Shown: one piece after another, positions 32,649 through 38,533 of the stretch
How positions within the stretch are numbered: the first letter of the stretch is position 1
How the letters are laid out: each line of letters opens with the position of its first letter
NCBI GenBank assembly: GCA_045120955.1
Contig: JBGVFH010000033.1
Span: forward strand, 1-39,716
Length of the DNA: 39,716 nt
From: JAZMZS01 sp045120955
GTDB taxonomy: Bacteria; Bacillota; Clostridia; Oscillospirales; CAG-272
Direction: 5' to 3'
Position numbers and translations under genes: made by a program
Notes under the pieces: model-generated
Told to the model about the DNA's origin: nothing
The model's input: only the letters and a program-made list of their open reading frames with translations
Databases searched by the model: none

Positions 32649-33014
32649 TCAGATCCCCTCATTTGCCTCGATCGCATAATATTCCTCAACAAATTCATGT
32701 GCGCACATAGGCGTAAGTGTGTGCTTTACCATCAGATCGAACATATGCTTTGCACGGCTGTAGTCACTGCTGACTGCCGAAAGTGTCGCACACGCTTCAC
32801 GATGCCCTTGACCTGAGGTCATTGCTGTTTTTTCCGTATAGCGTTTAATTATCTGTATATCATACATAACCGCCGACGAAAGCTCCGAATCATTGTTTTT
32901 TTGTAATATAAGCCTGTAGATCAATAAAAAATTTTCTTCTCCTCTTTTGATGCGTTCTGCCACCACTGTCGCTTTGTCGCAGCTAATAAATTTTTTGCAG
33001 TTGTAATTTTCCAT
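32649..33014 (-). CDS. DUF6514-like small protein
   Basis: This 121-residue cytoplasmic protein resembles the DUF6514 type found in Clostridia: a strand-rich first half (YDIQIIKRYTE) and an ending with SSDYSRAKHMFDLMV, then HTLTPMCAHEFVEEYYA, as in family members that close with a TP-x-H-x-x-VEDY-like motif. The assignment rests on memory of the pattern. GAGGTG six bases upstream supports the ATG at 33014; a GTG at 33023 lies within that site and is rejected. The gene has a long structured leader. Confidence 0.65.
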   Translation of the reverse strand: MENYNCKKFISCDKATVVAERIKRGEENFLLIYRLILQKNNDSELSSAVMYDIQIIKRYTEKTAMTSGQGHREACATLSAVSSDYSRAKHMFDLMVKHTLTPMCAHEFVEEYYAIEANEGI

Positions 33015-33039
33015 ATGTAGCACCTCGATTGAAAAAGCT

Positions 33040-33170
33040 AAAAGCTGACAGCTTCACCGCAGCAGGTCCGCTTTCCTTCCTCCGACGATCAACCGTGACC
33101 CTCGGAGGAACACGAAAACGGGCTAATCAACAAAACCTAAAGCGGATAAATGCCATGCCTTTAATAGACA
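33040..33170 (-). promoter_or_regulatory. Structured leader RNA upstream of the DUF6514-like gene
   Basis: On the minus strand CCGCTTT (33145-33139) pairs with AAAGCGG (33074-33068), enclosing a perfect nine-base stem TTCCTCCGA/TCGGAGGAA (33110-33102 and 33085-33077). The nested stems lie between a promoter and the start codon. I do not recognise a known riboswitch class and saw no terminator stem, so a cis-regulatory RNA is a hypothesis. Confidence 0.5.
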
Positions 33171-33175
33171 ACACC

Positions 33176-33203
33176 ATTATACATCAAAATCCAAAGTAGC
33201 CAA
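33176..33203 (-). promoter_or_regulatory. Candidate promoter of the DUF6514-like gene
   Basis: On the minus strand TTGGCT (33203-33198) and TATAAT (33181-33176) have a 16-base spacer, placing the structured RNA at the 5' end of the transcript. Confidence 0.6.
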
Positions 33204-33572
33204 ATGCACGCATATCAGTGCGTTTTTTGTTAATTATTTACATTTTATAACGTTTATGTTTGTTTTTGGTTATTATTCGACATTTTTCGATATTTTTTCA
33301 TGTTTTTTCACCCTTTTGCACCCACAAGATTTATTTTTATGTAATTTTTATAGTACAAAGCCGAATTTCTCGCCTTTTTACCCGCCCGTAATCAGAAAAG
33401 TATCATACAGATAGTATTTTACAGGAAATTAAAGGAGCTTTCGGAATATATTGTGTGATGCCGATTTTGGGATGTTGTAGTATAATGAATATTGAAAATC
33501 ACTTATCACAGTCACACTTTTTTAATGCTGTGCTGCTATTTTTGAAATTATGTTTATTTTTATGGAGGTATT
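33204..33572. other. AT-rich intergenic stretch without a recognised gene
   Basis: I see no credible reading frame, RNA gene or repeat here. A TATAAT at 33481-33486 may be the -10 element for the next gene, but no matching -35 is present. GGAGG at 33563 is that gene's ribosome site. Confidence 0.6.
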
Positions 33573-33833
33573 ATGATGAAAAAAGTAAAAAATCAATTTG
33601 ACCGTATGTATGACAAAGCCTTTTATCTGCTTGTGTTATGCCTGAATATCATACTATTTTCTTTGTGTCTTTTATGCATTTACATAGATTCCGCCGCAAG
33701 CGATAAGGTGTTTGCCTTACTAAATGCGCACAGCATCGTTACAGATTGCATACTTTGCTCTTTTCTTGTCAGCTTTGGCGGAACGTTTTTGCTCGATTAT
33801 GCCTATGTCACAGAAGTAAAAAGCAAAAAGTAA
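33573..33833 (+). CDS. Small membrane protein of unknown function
   Basis: This 86-residue protein has a basic N terminus, a hydrophobic helix around residues 18-38 and a second around 55-76, and a basic C-terminal tail ending KSKK. Two membrane spans with both ends in the cytoplasm are predicted. GGAGG lies five bases before the ATG, so translation should be efficient. It is followed by a palindrome and an XRE regulator on the same strand. I do not recognise the family. Confidence 0.7.
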   Translation: MMKKVKNQFDRMYDKAFYLLVLCLNIILFSLCLLCIYIDSAASDKVFALLNAHSIVTDCILCSFLVSFGGTFLLDYAYVTEVKSKK

Positions 33834-33852
33834 AACGCAAGCCAGTGATTAT

Positions 33853-33868
33853 TAGTGATATATCACTA
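33853..33868. promoter_or_regulatory. Palindromic site 1 upstream of the XRE regulator
   Basis: TAGTGATATATCACTA is a perfect 16-base palindrome. A second, nearly identical site lies 91 bases downstream, before the XRE regulator gene. A role as its operator is inference. Confidence 0.55.
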
Positions 33869-33944
33869 TATTAATGTTCGTTTATTTTTTTGTCAAGTCT
33901 GTTTTGCTAAATACCCACGATTTTTCACTAACAATAAATTTATA

Positions 33945-33957
33945 AGTGATATATCAT
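33945..33957. promoter_or_regulatory. Palindromic site 2 upstream of the XRE regulator
   Basis: AGTGATATATCAT repeats the core of site 1 with one changed base at the end. It lies about 30 bases before the XRE start codon. Confidence 0.5.
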
Positions 33958-33985
33958 CTATTTATATTGTTATGCGAGGTGCGCT

Positions 33986-34228
33986 ATGGGAATTCACGCT
34001 TTTGTTAGAGACAGGATATATCAGATATGCGAGCAGAGAAAGATCACGCCGAACGCTCTCAGCTATATGGCGGGAATTCCGCAATCAACTCTTAAAAGCA
34101 TCCTCAACGGTGAAAGTAAAAACCCCGGTATCGTTACCATAAAGATGATATGCGACGGACTTGACATGACGCTTGTTGAGTTTTTTGATACAGAGGAGTA
34201 TTACAAACTCGAACAGGAACTGAAATAA
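33986..34228 (+). CDS. Small XRE-family transcriptional regulator
   Basis: The 80-residue protein is a single helix-turn-helix domain of the XRE/Cro type: NALSYMAGIPQSTLKSILNGE is present here as NALSYMAGIPQ and STLKSILNGES, followed by the KMICDGLDMTLVEFF segment typical of the family. It lacks any sensor domain, so it may act constitutively or with a partner. GAGGTG precedes the ATG. Paired palindromes upstream suggest autoregulation. The repeat begins right after its stop codon. Confidence 0.92.
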   Translation: MGIHAFVRDRIYQICEQRKITPNALSYMAGIPQSTLKSILNGESKNPGIVTIKMICDGLDMTLVEFFDTEEYYKLEQELK

Positions 34229-34229
34229 A

Positions 34230-34338
34230 GCGGCACATTGCCCTGCCCACATCCTCTCGCCTGCCGTTGTTTTTCTGTTACAAAAGCTGTGCAAATCGGC
34301 GAGTGAGGATCCGTGCAAATTTTCTATGCGACAAAAAA
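34230..34338 (+). repeat. Terminator-associated repeat, subtype B
   Basis: It begins GCGGCACATTGCCCTGCC directly after the XRE stop, has CATCCTCTCGCC and CGGCGAGTGAGGATCCG (CTCGCC and GGCGAG can pair), and ends TTTCTATGCGACAAAAAA. It aligns with the copy at 7266-7374 over its last 60 bases and with subtype A at both ends. Confidence 0.8.
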
Positions 34339-34381
34339 TGAGGCTGCCTCAAATAAAATTTTTGAGACAGCCTCATTTTTT
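34333..34381. terminator. Terminator shared by XRE and AraC genes
   Basis: AAAAAATGAGGCTG pairs with CAGCCTCATTTTTT, and the stem continues through CTCAAA/TTTGAG with one mismatch. Flanks allow action on both strands. The repeat's final A-run is its left arm and the minus-strand T-run. Between 34382 and 34515 I see no further gene. Confidence 0.82.
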
Positions 34382-34515
34382 TGTGTTTAATTGAATACAA
34401 ATTTAACTCTTTATGTGCTTTCATGAAAAAGCACCAAACTCACCGTTATATTAAAAAGGAAAGACAGATGCCTCTCGGCGGGGGTTCATGCATTCCGCTT
34501 TTTCGTATAAATAAG

Positions 34516-35307
34516 TCAGTGCTCGGGAGCGGCTTGTTTGTATTTGCTCGGAGAGACACCGAAATGCTTTTTGAACATTCTCGAAAAATTCACGATATCC
34601 GTATAGCCGGTAGCATATGCCGTTTCGGAGACGCTCAGCTTTTGTGTGGCGAGCAGCTTTGCCGCTTTGTTCAGTCTGAATTCGTTGAGATATTGCTGAG
34701 GAGATATGCCGACACTCTTTTTAAAGATCGTGCTGAAATAGCTGCGTTCGAGATTGAGCAGCTTGGCTATCTCCGTGACTGTTATTCCGTTGTTATAATG
34801 TGCCTCGATACAGGTCTTTGCCTTCTCTGCATAATCAAAAACTCTGTCGGGAGATCTTTTGTCGCATTCGCAAAAATATGACACGAGCTCCCATGCCTTT
34901 GCGCTGAGATACTCATGCTGACCGTATTTCTTGTTCTGGGCATCCATCACATCAAAAAAAACAGTAGAGAGCGTAGGCACCGTTACAACATCCTGATACA
35001 TGGTATCGGGCATCTCTATGTCCGTGCTGAATGCAAGCCAAATATAATGCCACGGGTCATACTCGTCCGCCTGATAAAAAACCTTTTCCTGAGGTCTTAT
35101 AATAAAGCACTGCGAGGCACCTATATTATAGGTGCGGTCGCCTACGACCATAACGCCTTTTCCTGAAACAACATAATGCAAAAGCCAGTATGAACGAGCG
35201 CATGGCCCTGCAAAATGGAGGGGACGGCATCTTTGATCCCCAAAGGTAAGCGGATTTAGCCCCGGAAGGTGCTTGTTCGCAACAAAAAACTCTATCTTTT
35301 CATACAT
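34516..35307 (-). CDS. AraC-family transcriptional regulator
   Basis: The 263-residue regulator has an N-terminal cupin-like sensing domain (WLLHYVVSGKGVMVVGDRTYNIG, given here in two parts: WLLHYVVSGKG and VMVVGDRTYNIG, then IRPQEKVFYQADEYDPWHY) and a C-terminal double helix-turn-helix: ITVTEIAKLLNLERSYFSTIFK is split as ITVTEIAKLLNLERS and YFSTIFK, followed by YLNEFRLNKAAKLL and VNFSRMFKKHFGVSPSKY. Such proteins usually sense sugars or related small molecules. AGGAG supports the ATG at 35307. No sugar operon is adjacent, so its target is unknown. Confidence 0.92.
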   Translation of the reverse strand: MYEKIEFFVANKHLPGLNPLTFGDQRCRPLHFAGPCARSYWLLHYVVSGKGVMVVGDRTYNIGASQCFIIRPQEKVFYQADEYDPWHYIWLAFSTDIEMPDTMYQDVVTVPTLSTVFFDVMDAQNKKYGQHEYLSAKAWELVSYFCECDKRSPDRVFDYAEKAKTCIEAHYNNGITVTEIAKLLNLERSYFSTIFKKSVGISPQQYLNEFRLNKAAKLLATQKLSVSETAYATGYTDIVNFSRMFKKHFGVSPSKYKQAAPEH

Positions 35308-35359
35308 ATGTCTCTCCTGCAGAGTGCTGCATACAAGAATTTTTCAGTTCTTATACACA

Positions 35360-35388
35360 ATTATATCAAACAAAATATCAAATTTCAA
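35360..35388 (-). promoter_or_regulatory. Promoter of the AraC regulator
   Basis: On the minus strand TTGAAA (35388-35383) and TATAAT (35365-35360) are 17 bases apart. Confidence 0.8.
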
Positions 35389-35409
35389 TACACACACAGA
35401 AGATTTCTG

Positions 35410-35664
35410 TTATATTTTATCCCCTACGTATTCAAAGCGAGGAACCCTTACGCCGTCCCTTTGCACATACTCTTCCCACATTGAAGCAGCTCTTACCCAA
35501 ACATCATGCTCGCCGTACAGCGCTCTGTACACAACCATCGCACTCATATCCTCGCTGTGATATGCAATATCGAGCACCTCATACAAATTCCCCTTGAAAT
35601 GTCTGTATATTCCCTTTTTTATTCTGTTTTCGTACTCTTTTTTTATCTCGTGTGCGTCTAACAT
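35410..35664 (-). CDS. DUF1653 domain protein
   Basis: The 84-residue protein is almost wholly a DUF1653 domain: GIYRHFKGNLYEVLDIAYHSE, given here as GIYRHFKGN and YEVLDIAYHSE, then MVVYRALYGEHDVWVRAASMW and PRFEYV. The family is widespread and of unknown function. The ribosome site AGGAG lies upstream of the ATG at 35664. It is followed by the AraC promoter on the same strand. Confidence 0.9.
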   Translation of the reverse strand: MLDAHEIKKEYENRIKKGIYRHFKGNLYEVLDIAYHSEDMSAMVVYRALYGEHDVWVRAASMWEEYVQRDGVRVPRFEYVGDKI

Positions 35665-35762
35665 TCAAGCTCTCCTTTTTTTGTCTTTACAAAAACGATT
35701 ATATAGCAACAGTCAGAAAATTGCAACGGCAAAGCCGCAAAAAGTTTTATCCCTTTCATTTG

Positions 35763-35791
35763 TTGACATATGGGCAAAATTATTGTATAAT
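35763..35791 (+). promoter_or_regulatory. Promoter of RNase P RNA
   Basis: TTGACA at 35763-35768 and TATAAT at 35786-35791, 17 bases apart, match the full consensus, fitting a highly expressed stable RNA. Confidence 0.9.
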
Positions 35792-35797
35792 AACAAA

Positions 35798-36180
35798 GCA
35801 ACCGGGAGGTGCTGTCGCGCTGTATGTCGCCGAAAGGTATTACAGTGAGGAAAGTCCGTGCTTCAAAGGGCAGGATAACGGCTAACGGCCGCCGAGGGTG
35901 ACCTTAGGGAAAGTGCAACAGAAATAAACCGCCGCATTTCTGCGGTAAGGATGGAAAGGCGAGGTAAGAGCTCACCGGCCTTCATGGTAACATGGGGCAA
36001 ATGTAAACCCTATCCGAAGCAACACCGTATGCAAGAGCGCCACAAGCGATGTTTGCCCGACATAATTCTTGCGGGTGGCACGGAGCGTAAGCTCCGGAGC
36101 TGTGCGGTAACGCACAGCAAAGATAGATGACAGCAGAGTGCAAATTGCACCCACAGAACACGGCTTACAATCCCGATAGC
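35798..36180 (+). ncRNA. rnpB: RNase P RNA, bacterial class A type
   Basis: This is the catalytic RNA that trims the 5' leaders of tRNA precursors. Universally conserved segments appear in order: GAGGAAAGTCCGTGCT in the 5' part, GTGCAACAGAAA, GTAAGAGCTCACC, and AGATAGATGAC with ACAGAACACGGCTTA near the 3' end. CGGGA near 35803 can pair with TCCCG near 36173 to close P1. The ends are estimated from the promoter and this helix. Confidence 0.95.
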
Positions 36181-36183
36181 CGA

Positions 36184-36213
36184 AAAACGGACACCTCCTC
36201 GGTGTCCGTTTTT
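36184..36213 (+). terminator. Terminator of RNase P RNA
   Basis: AAACGGACACC and GGTGTCCGTTT arms with a five-base loop are followed by a seven-base T-run. Confidence 0.9.
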
Positions 36214-36238
36214 TTATTCACATATTTTCACATATTTT

Positions 36239-37369
36239 TCAGGCTTTGCTTTGAAGCTCTGCCTTTTTCTTTTCTGCGTTTTTGGTATGTTCTTTGAGCA
36301 GCTCAAGCATTACTGCAGTCAGCGGTATAAAGAATATCATACCGAACAGCCCCATCAGATTTCCGCCGATAAGAACGGCAACGAGCGTCCAGAGAGGACT
36401 GAGTCCAACGCTAGTTCCTACCACATGAGGATAGATAAGCTGTGTTTCGATAAACTGTATCACAATGTACACCGCAACGCAAGCGATGACCTTTGTAGGG
36501 TCTGACAGCGCAACAAGAAATGCACCGATACCGCAGGCAGCTAACGCTCCTACATACGGAACAAATGCCATAACAGCGGTAAGAACACCGATAAGTGCCG
36601 CATAAGGAACGCCGAGTACAGCATTGGCAACAAAGATCAGCGTTCCGAGAATGCATGCTTCAACGCACTGCCCCGACAAAAACTTTGAAAATGTGTTGTT
36701 GAGAAGAGATGCTACATGAATGATATAATCACCCGCCGAGCTTTTCATATGTGCGTATATCAGCCTTTTAAGCTGTCTCGAAAGATCTCCCTTGCACATC
36801 AGCACATAAACAGAAAGAATAACCGCTATTGCAAAGGATGTTATACTCGAAACGGTAGACGAAATAATGTCAACAGCCGAAGAAATAATGCTTCCAGCAC
36901 CGCTTGTGACTTGCTTTATCAAATTTCCGATATCAAGAGAATTGAGCCATTGGTTGATCTTTTCCGTATTTATGTGATAGCCGCTGAGGATCTTTTGCCA
37001 TTCGGGCCAGTTTTTTACTGCTATATCATAAAGGCTCACGATAGATGAGACGAGTGCAGGAATGACGAGCGTACAGACAAGAACAAACAGTAAAAGCACA
37101 CTAAGCAAGGTCATTAGCAAGCTAAGGCTCCTAATGATTGATATCTTCAGAGGTTTTTTTCTTTTTTGCGATAATTTACAGAACAACTTTTCAAAGCCCC
37201 TCATCGGAACATTGAGAATAAACGCTATCAAAAAGCCGAGCACCACGGGGGAGATCAGATTGACAGCATTTGAGAAAAAAGCTATCACAGCTCCCAGATT
37301 TGTAAGCACGGCAAAAAGCGCAACCCCGAAGGAGACAAGCAAAAAATTCTGTTTCAGTTTTTTATCCAT
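36239..37369 (-). CDS. AI-2E family (PerM-like) permease, third paralogue
   Basis: This 376-residue membrane protein has the same layout as those at 13202 and 14386: early helices (VLGFLIAFILNVPM), a central amphipathic region, the conserved FVPYVGALAACG stretch and YPHVVGTSVGLSPLW before the last helices. I chose the ATG at 37369; the frame is open to 37456, but a promoter lies at 37398-37426 inside that extension, and AGGTG precedes 37369. Substrate is unknown, as for the other two. It stands alone behind its own promoter. Confidence 0.9.
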   Translation of the reverse strand: MDKKLKQNFLLVSFGVALFAVLTNLGAVIAFFSNAVNLISPVVLGFLIAFILNVPMRGFEKLFCKLSQKRKKPLKISIIRSLSLLMTLLSVLLLFVLVCTLVIPALVSSIVSLYDIAVKNWPEWQKILSGYHINTEKINQWLNSLDIGNLIKQVTSGAGSIISSAVDIISSTVSSITSFAIAVILSVYVLMCKGDLSRQLKRLIYAHMKSSAGDYIIHVASLLNNTFSKFLSGQCVEACILGTLIFVANAVLGVPYAALIGVLTAVMAFVPYVGALAACGIGAFLVALSDPTKVIACVAVYIVIQFIETQLIYPHVVGTSVGLSPLWTLVAVLIGGNLMGLFGMIFFIPLTAVMLELLKEHTKNAEKKKAELQSKA

Positions 37370-37397
37370 AATTTTTGCACCTATCTGTTTTTTCTCA

Positions 37398-37426
37398 ATA
37401 ATAACACAAAAAAAACGCTCAGTCAA
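37398..37426 (-). promoter_or_regulatory. Promoter of the third AI-2E permease
   Basis: On the minus strand TTGACT (37426-37421) and TATTAT (37403-37398) are 17 bases apart. It supports the later start codon. Confidence 0.75.
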
Positions 37427-37445
37427 TTTGTTTATGTAAATTTTT

Positions 37446-37491
37446 CCGAAAGACAAAGGTGCCCCCTTTCGAGGACACCCTTGCCTTTCGG
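37446..37491 (-). terminator. Long hairpin, possible terminator of the DUF3793 gene
   Basis: About 20 bases on each side pair (CCGAAAGACAAAGGTG with its partner, allowing G-U pairs), with a TTTCGA loop. No clear T-run follows on the minus strand (AAAAATTT), so it may be a weak terminator. Confidence 0.45.
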
Positions 37492-37548
37492 AATAAAAGT
37501 ATTATAAAATCAGTGGTGCACATATATCCACAGTCTTATCAAATATGA

Positions 37549-38100
37549 TCAGACAGAAACGGTAAGCTTGTCAAGAGAATTTCCGCGAGTAAACTTTCTT
37601 GTGTAAACTTCGGTGCATTTTTTGAATTTTGCAAACGCTTTTCTTGCACGCTCCTCGTCTCCGTAAACACGCCAATGACCTACAAGCTTTGAGGTCCTTG
37701 CTCCATGCTCGATAAAGCCCCGTACATCCTCAGCGGGATATCCCAAAAACAGCCCTATCTCATGCGGAAAATCCTGCCCATTCTTTAACTTGTCGATCAA
37801 GCTGACGATACACTTTTCGGGGCTGTGACAGCTGTACCCGCAGCATTTCAAAATCGACTCCGCCTCACTGTGACGCAGATCATCCTTCAGCTTTTTGGGG
37901 CGGTATATATAAATGAGGACACTTCTCTCTCCGTATCGCAGCGGAAGAACACGAATACCCTTACCCGAAAGCCGGCGGTTGAGTGCTCTTATCTGCTTGA
38001 CTGTCTCTTCCTTCGAAGTAAACGAGCAGCTGAACATATTTGCAGTTTTAAGCCCTGCCAAAGTAGGAGAGCAATGGCGAACTATTAATTCCTCTGACAT
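37549..38100 (-). CDS. DUF3793 family protein
   Basis: The 183-residue cytoplasmic protein matches DUF3793: HCSPTLAGLKTANMFSC near the N terminus, VLPLRYGERSVLIYIYRP, GYSCHSPEKCIVSLIDKL with HEIGLFLGYPAEDVRGFIEH, and a closing VGHWRVYGD. In gut Clostridia such genes are often found with flavodoxin or iron-uptake genes, and the function is unknown. Cysteines (CCGYSCHSPEKC) could bind a cofactor or metal. GAGG precedes the ATG. The promoter carries two palindromes resembling metalloregulator boxes. Confidence 0.88.
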   Translation of the reverse strand: MSEELIVRHCSPTLAGLKTANMFSCSFTSKEETVKQIRALNRRLSGKGIRVLPLRYGERSVLIYIYRPKKLKDDLRHSEAESILKCCGYSCHSPEKCIVSLIDKLKNGQDFPHEIGLFLGYPAEDVRGFIEHGARTSKLVGHWRVYGDEERARKAFAKFKKCTEVYTRKFTRGNSLDKLTVSV

Positions 38101-38228
38101 AAGAAAACCTCATTTGATTAAATGCTTGCATTGCTTTTTTGATCTTTCCAATCTACGCTCATGCACTTATTATTCTCATACGAATATACTTTATACGCTG
38201 CTTTAGAGGGCAGATGCTTTACAGAATA

Positions 38229-38244
38229 GTTAGCGTTGACTAAC
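38229..38244. promoter_or_regulatory. Distal palindrome in the DUF3793 leader
   Basis: GTTAGCGTTGACTAAC has GTTAG/CTAAC arms, the same as the site at 38283. It lies about 130 bases before the start codon. Confidence 0.55.
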
Positions 38245-38282
38245 CGCCTTGCAAAATAAAGAACAGCTTTGCCGTTTCTGTA

Positions 38283-38300
38283 AGTTAGTTGCGACTAACT
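38283..38300. promoter_or_regulatory. Operator-like palindrome downstream of the DUF3793 promoter
   Basis: AGTTAGTTGCGACTAACT has perfect seven-base arms and lies just past the predicted transcription start, a repressor position. The GTTAG/CTAAC arms resemble DtxR/IdeR-type iron boxes; the regulator is inferred. Confidence 0.65.
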
Positions 38301-38310
38301 GTGTGTAAGT

Positions 38311-38339
38311 ATATTAACATACAAAATACGCTTTGTCAA
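38311..38339 (-). promoter_or_regulatory. Promoter of the DUF3793 gene
   Basis: On the minus strand TTGACA (38339-38334) and TAATAT (38316-38311) are 17 bases apart, directly upstream of the first palindrome. The 38101-38228 leader has no further recognised structure. Confidence 0.75.
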
Positions 38340-38463
38340 TAGTTTTTTCAAATATTTTTGTAACAGCTGCCTTTCATTTGGTTTTATCGGGGGTCTCTAT
38401 GGCTATAAAAAGGAGCGGTCGGTGATCAAGCTTTATTTTTATGTGAAAAAATATCAAAAATCA

Positions 38464-38492
38464 TTGATTTTTTAATATAAAAGTATTAAAAT
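38464..38492 (+). promoter_or_regulatory. Candidate promoter of the LuxR-type regulator
   Basis: TTGATT at 38464-38469 and TAAAAT at 38487-38492 are 17 bases apart. A second TATAAT at 38524-38529 lies only four bases before the start codon. Confidence 0.5.
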
Positions 38493-38533
38493 ATGCGTGT
38501 AGTAAAAACATACAAATTGAATATATAATAAAT

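Noticed and set aside
33040..33170. Known riboswitch (T-box, c-di-GMP, ZTP or similar)
   Set aside because: I could not find the conserved core sequences of these classes, so I left it as an unassigned structured leader.
34085..34318. 77-residue minus-strand frame over the XRE gene and repeat
   Set aside because: It is antisense to a clear helix-turn-helix gene and extends into the repeat.
37369..37456. N-terminal extension of the third AI-2E permease
   Set aside because: The extension contains a well-spaced promoter and no family similarity; the ATG at 37369 fits other members.
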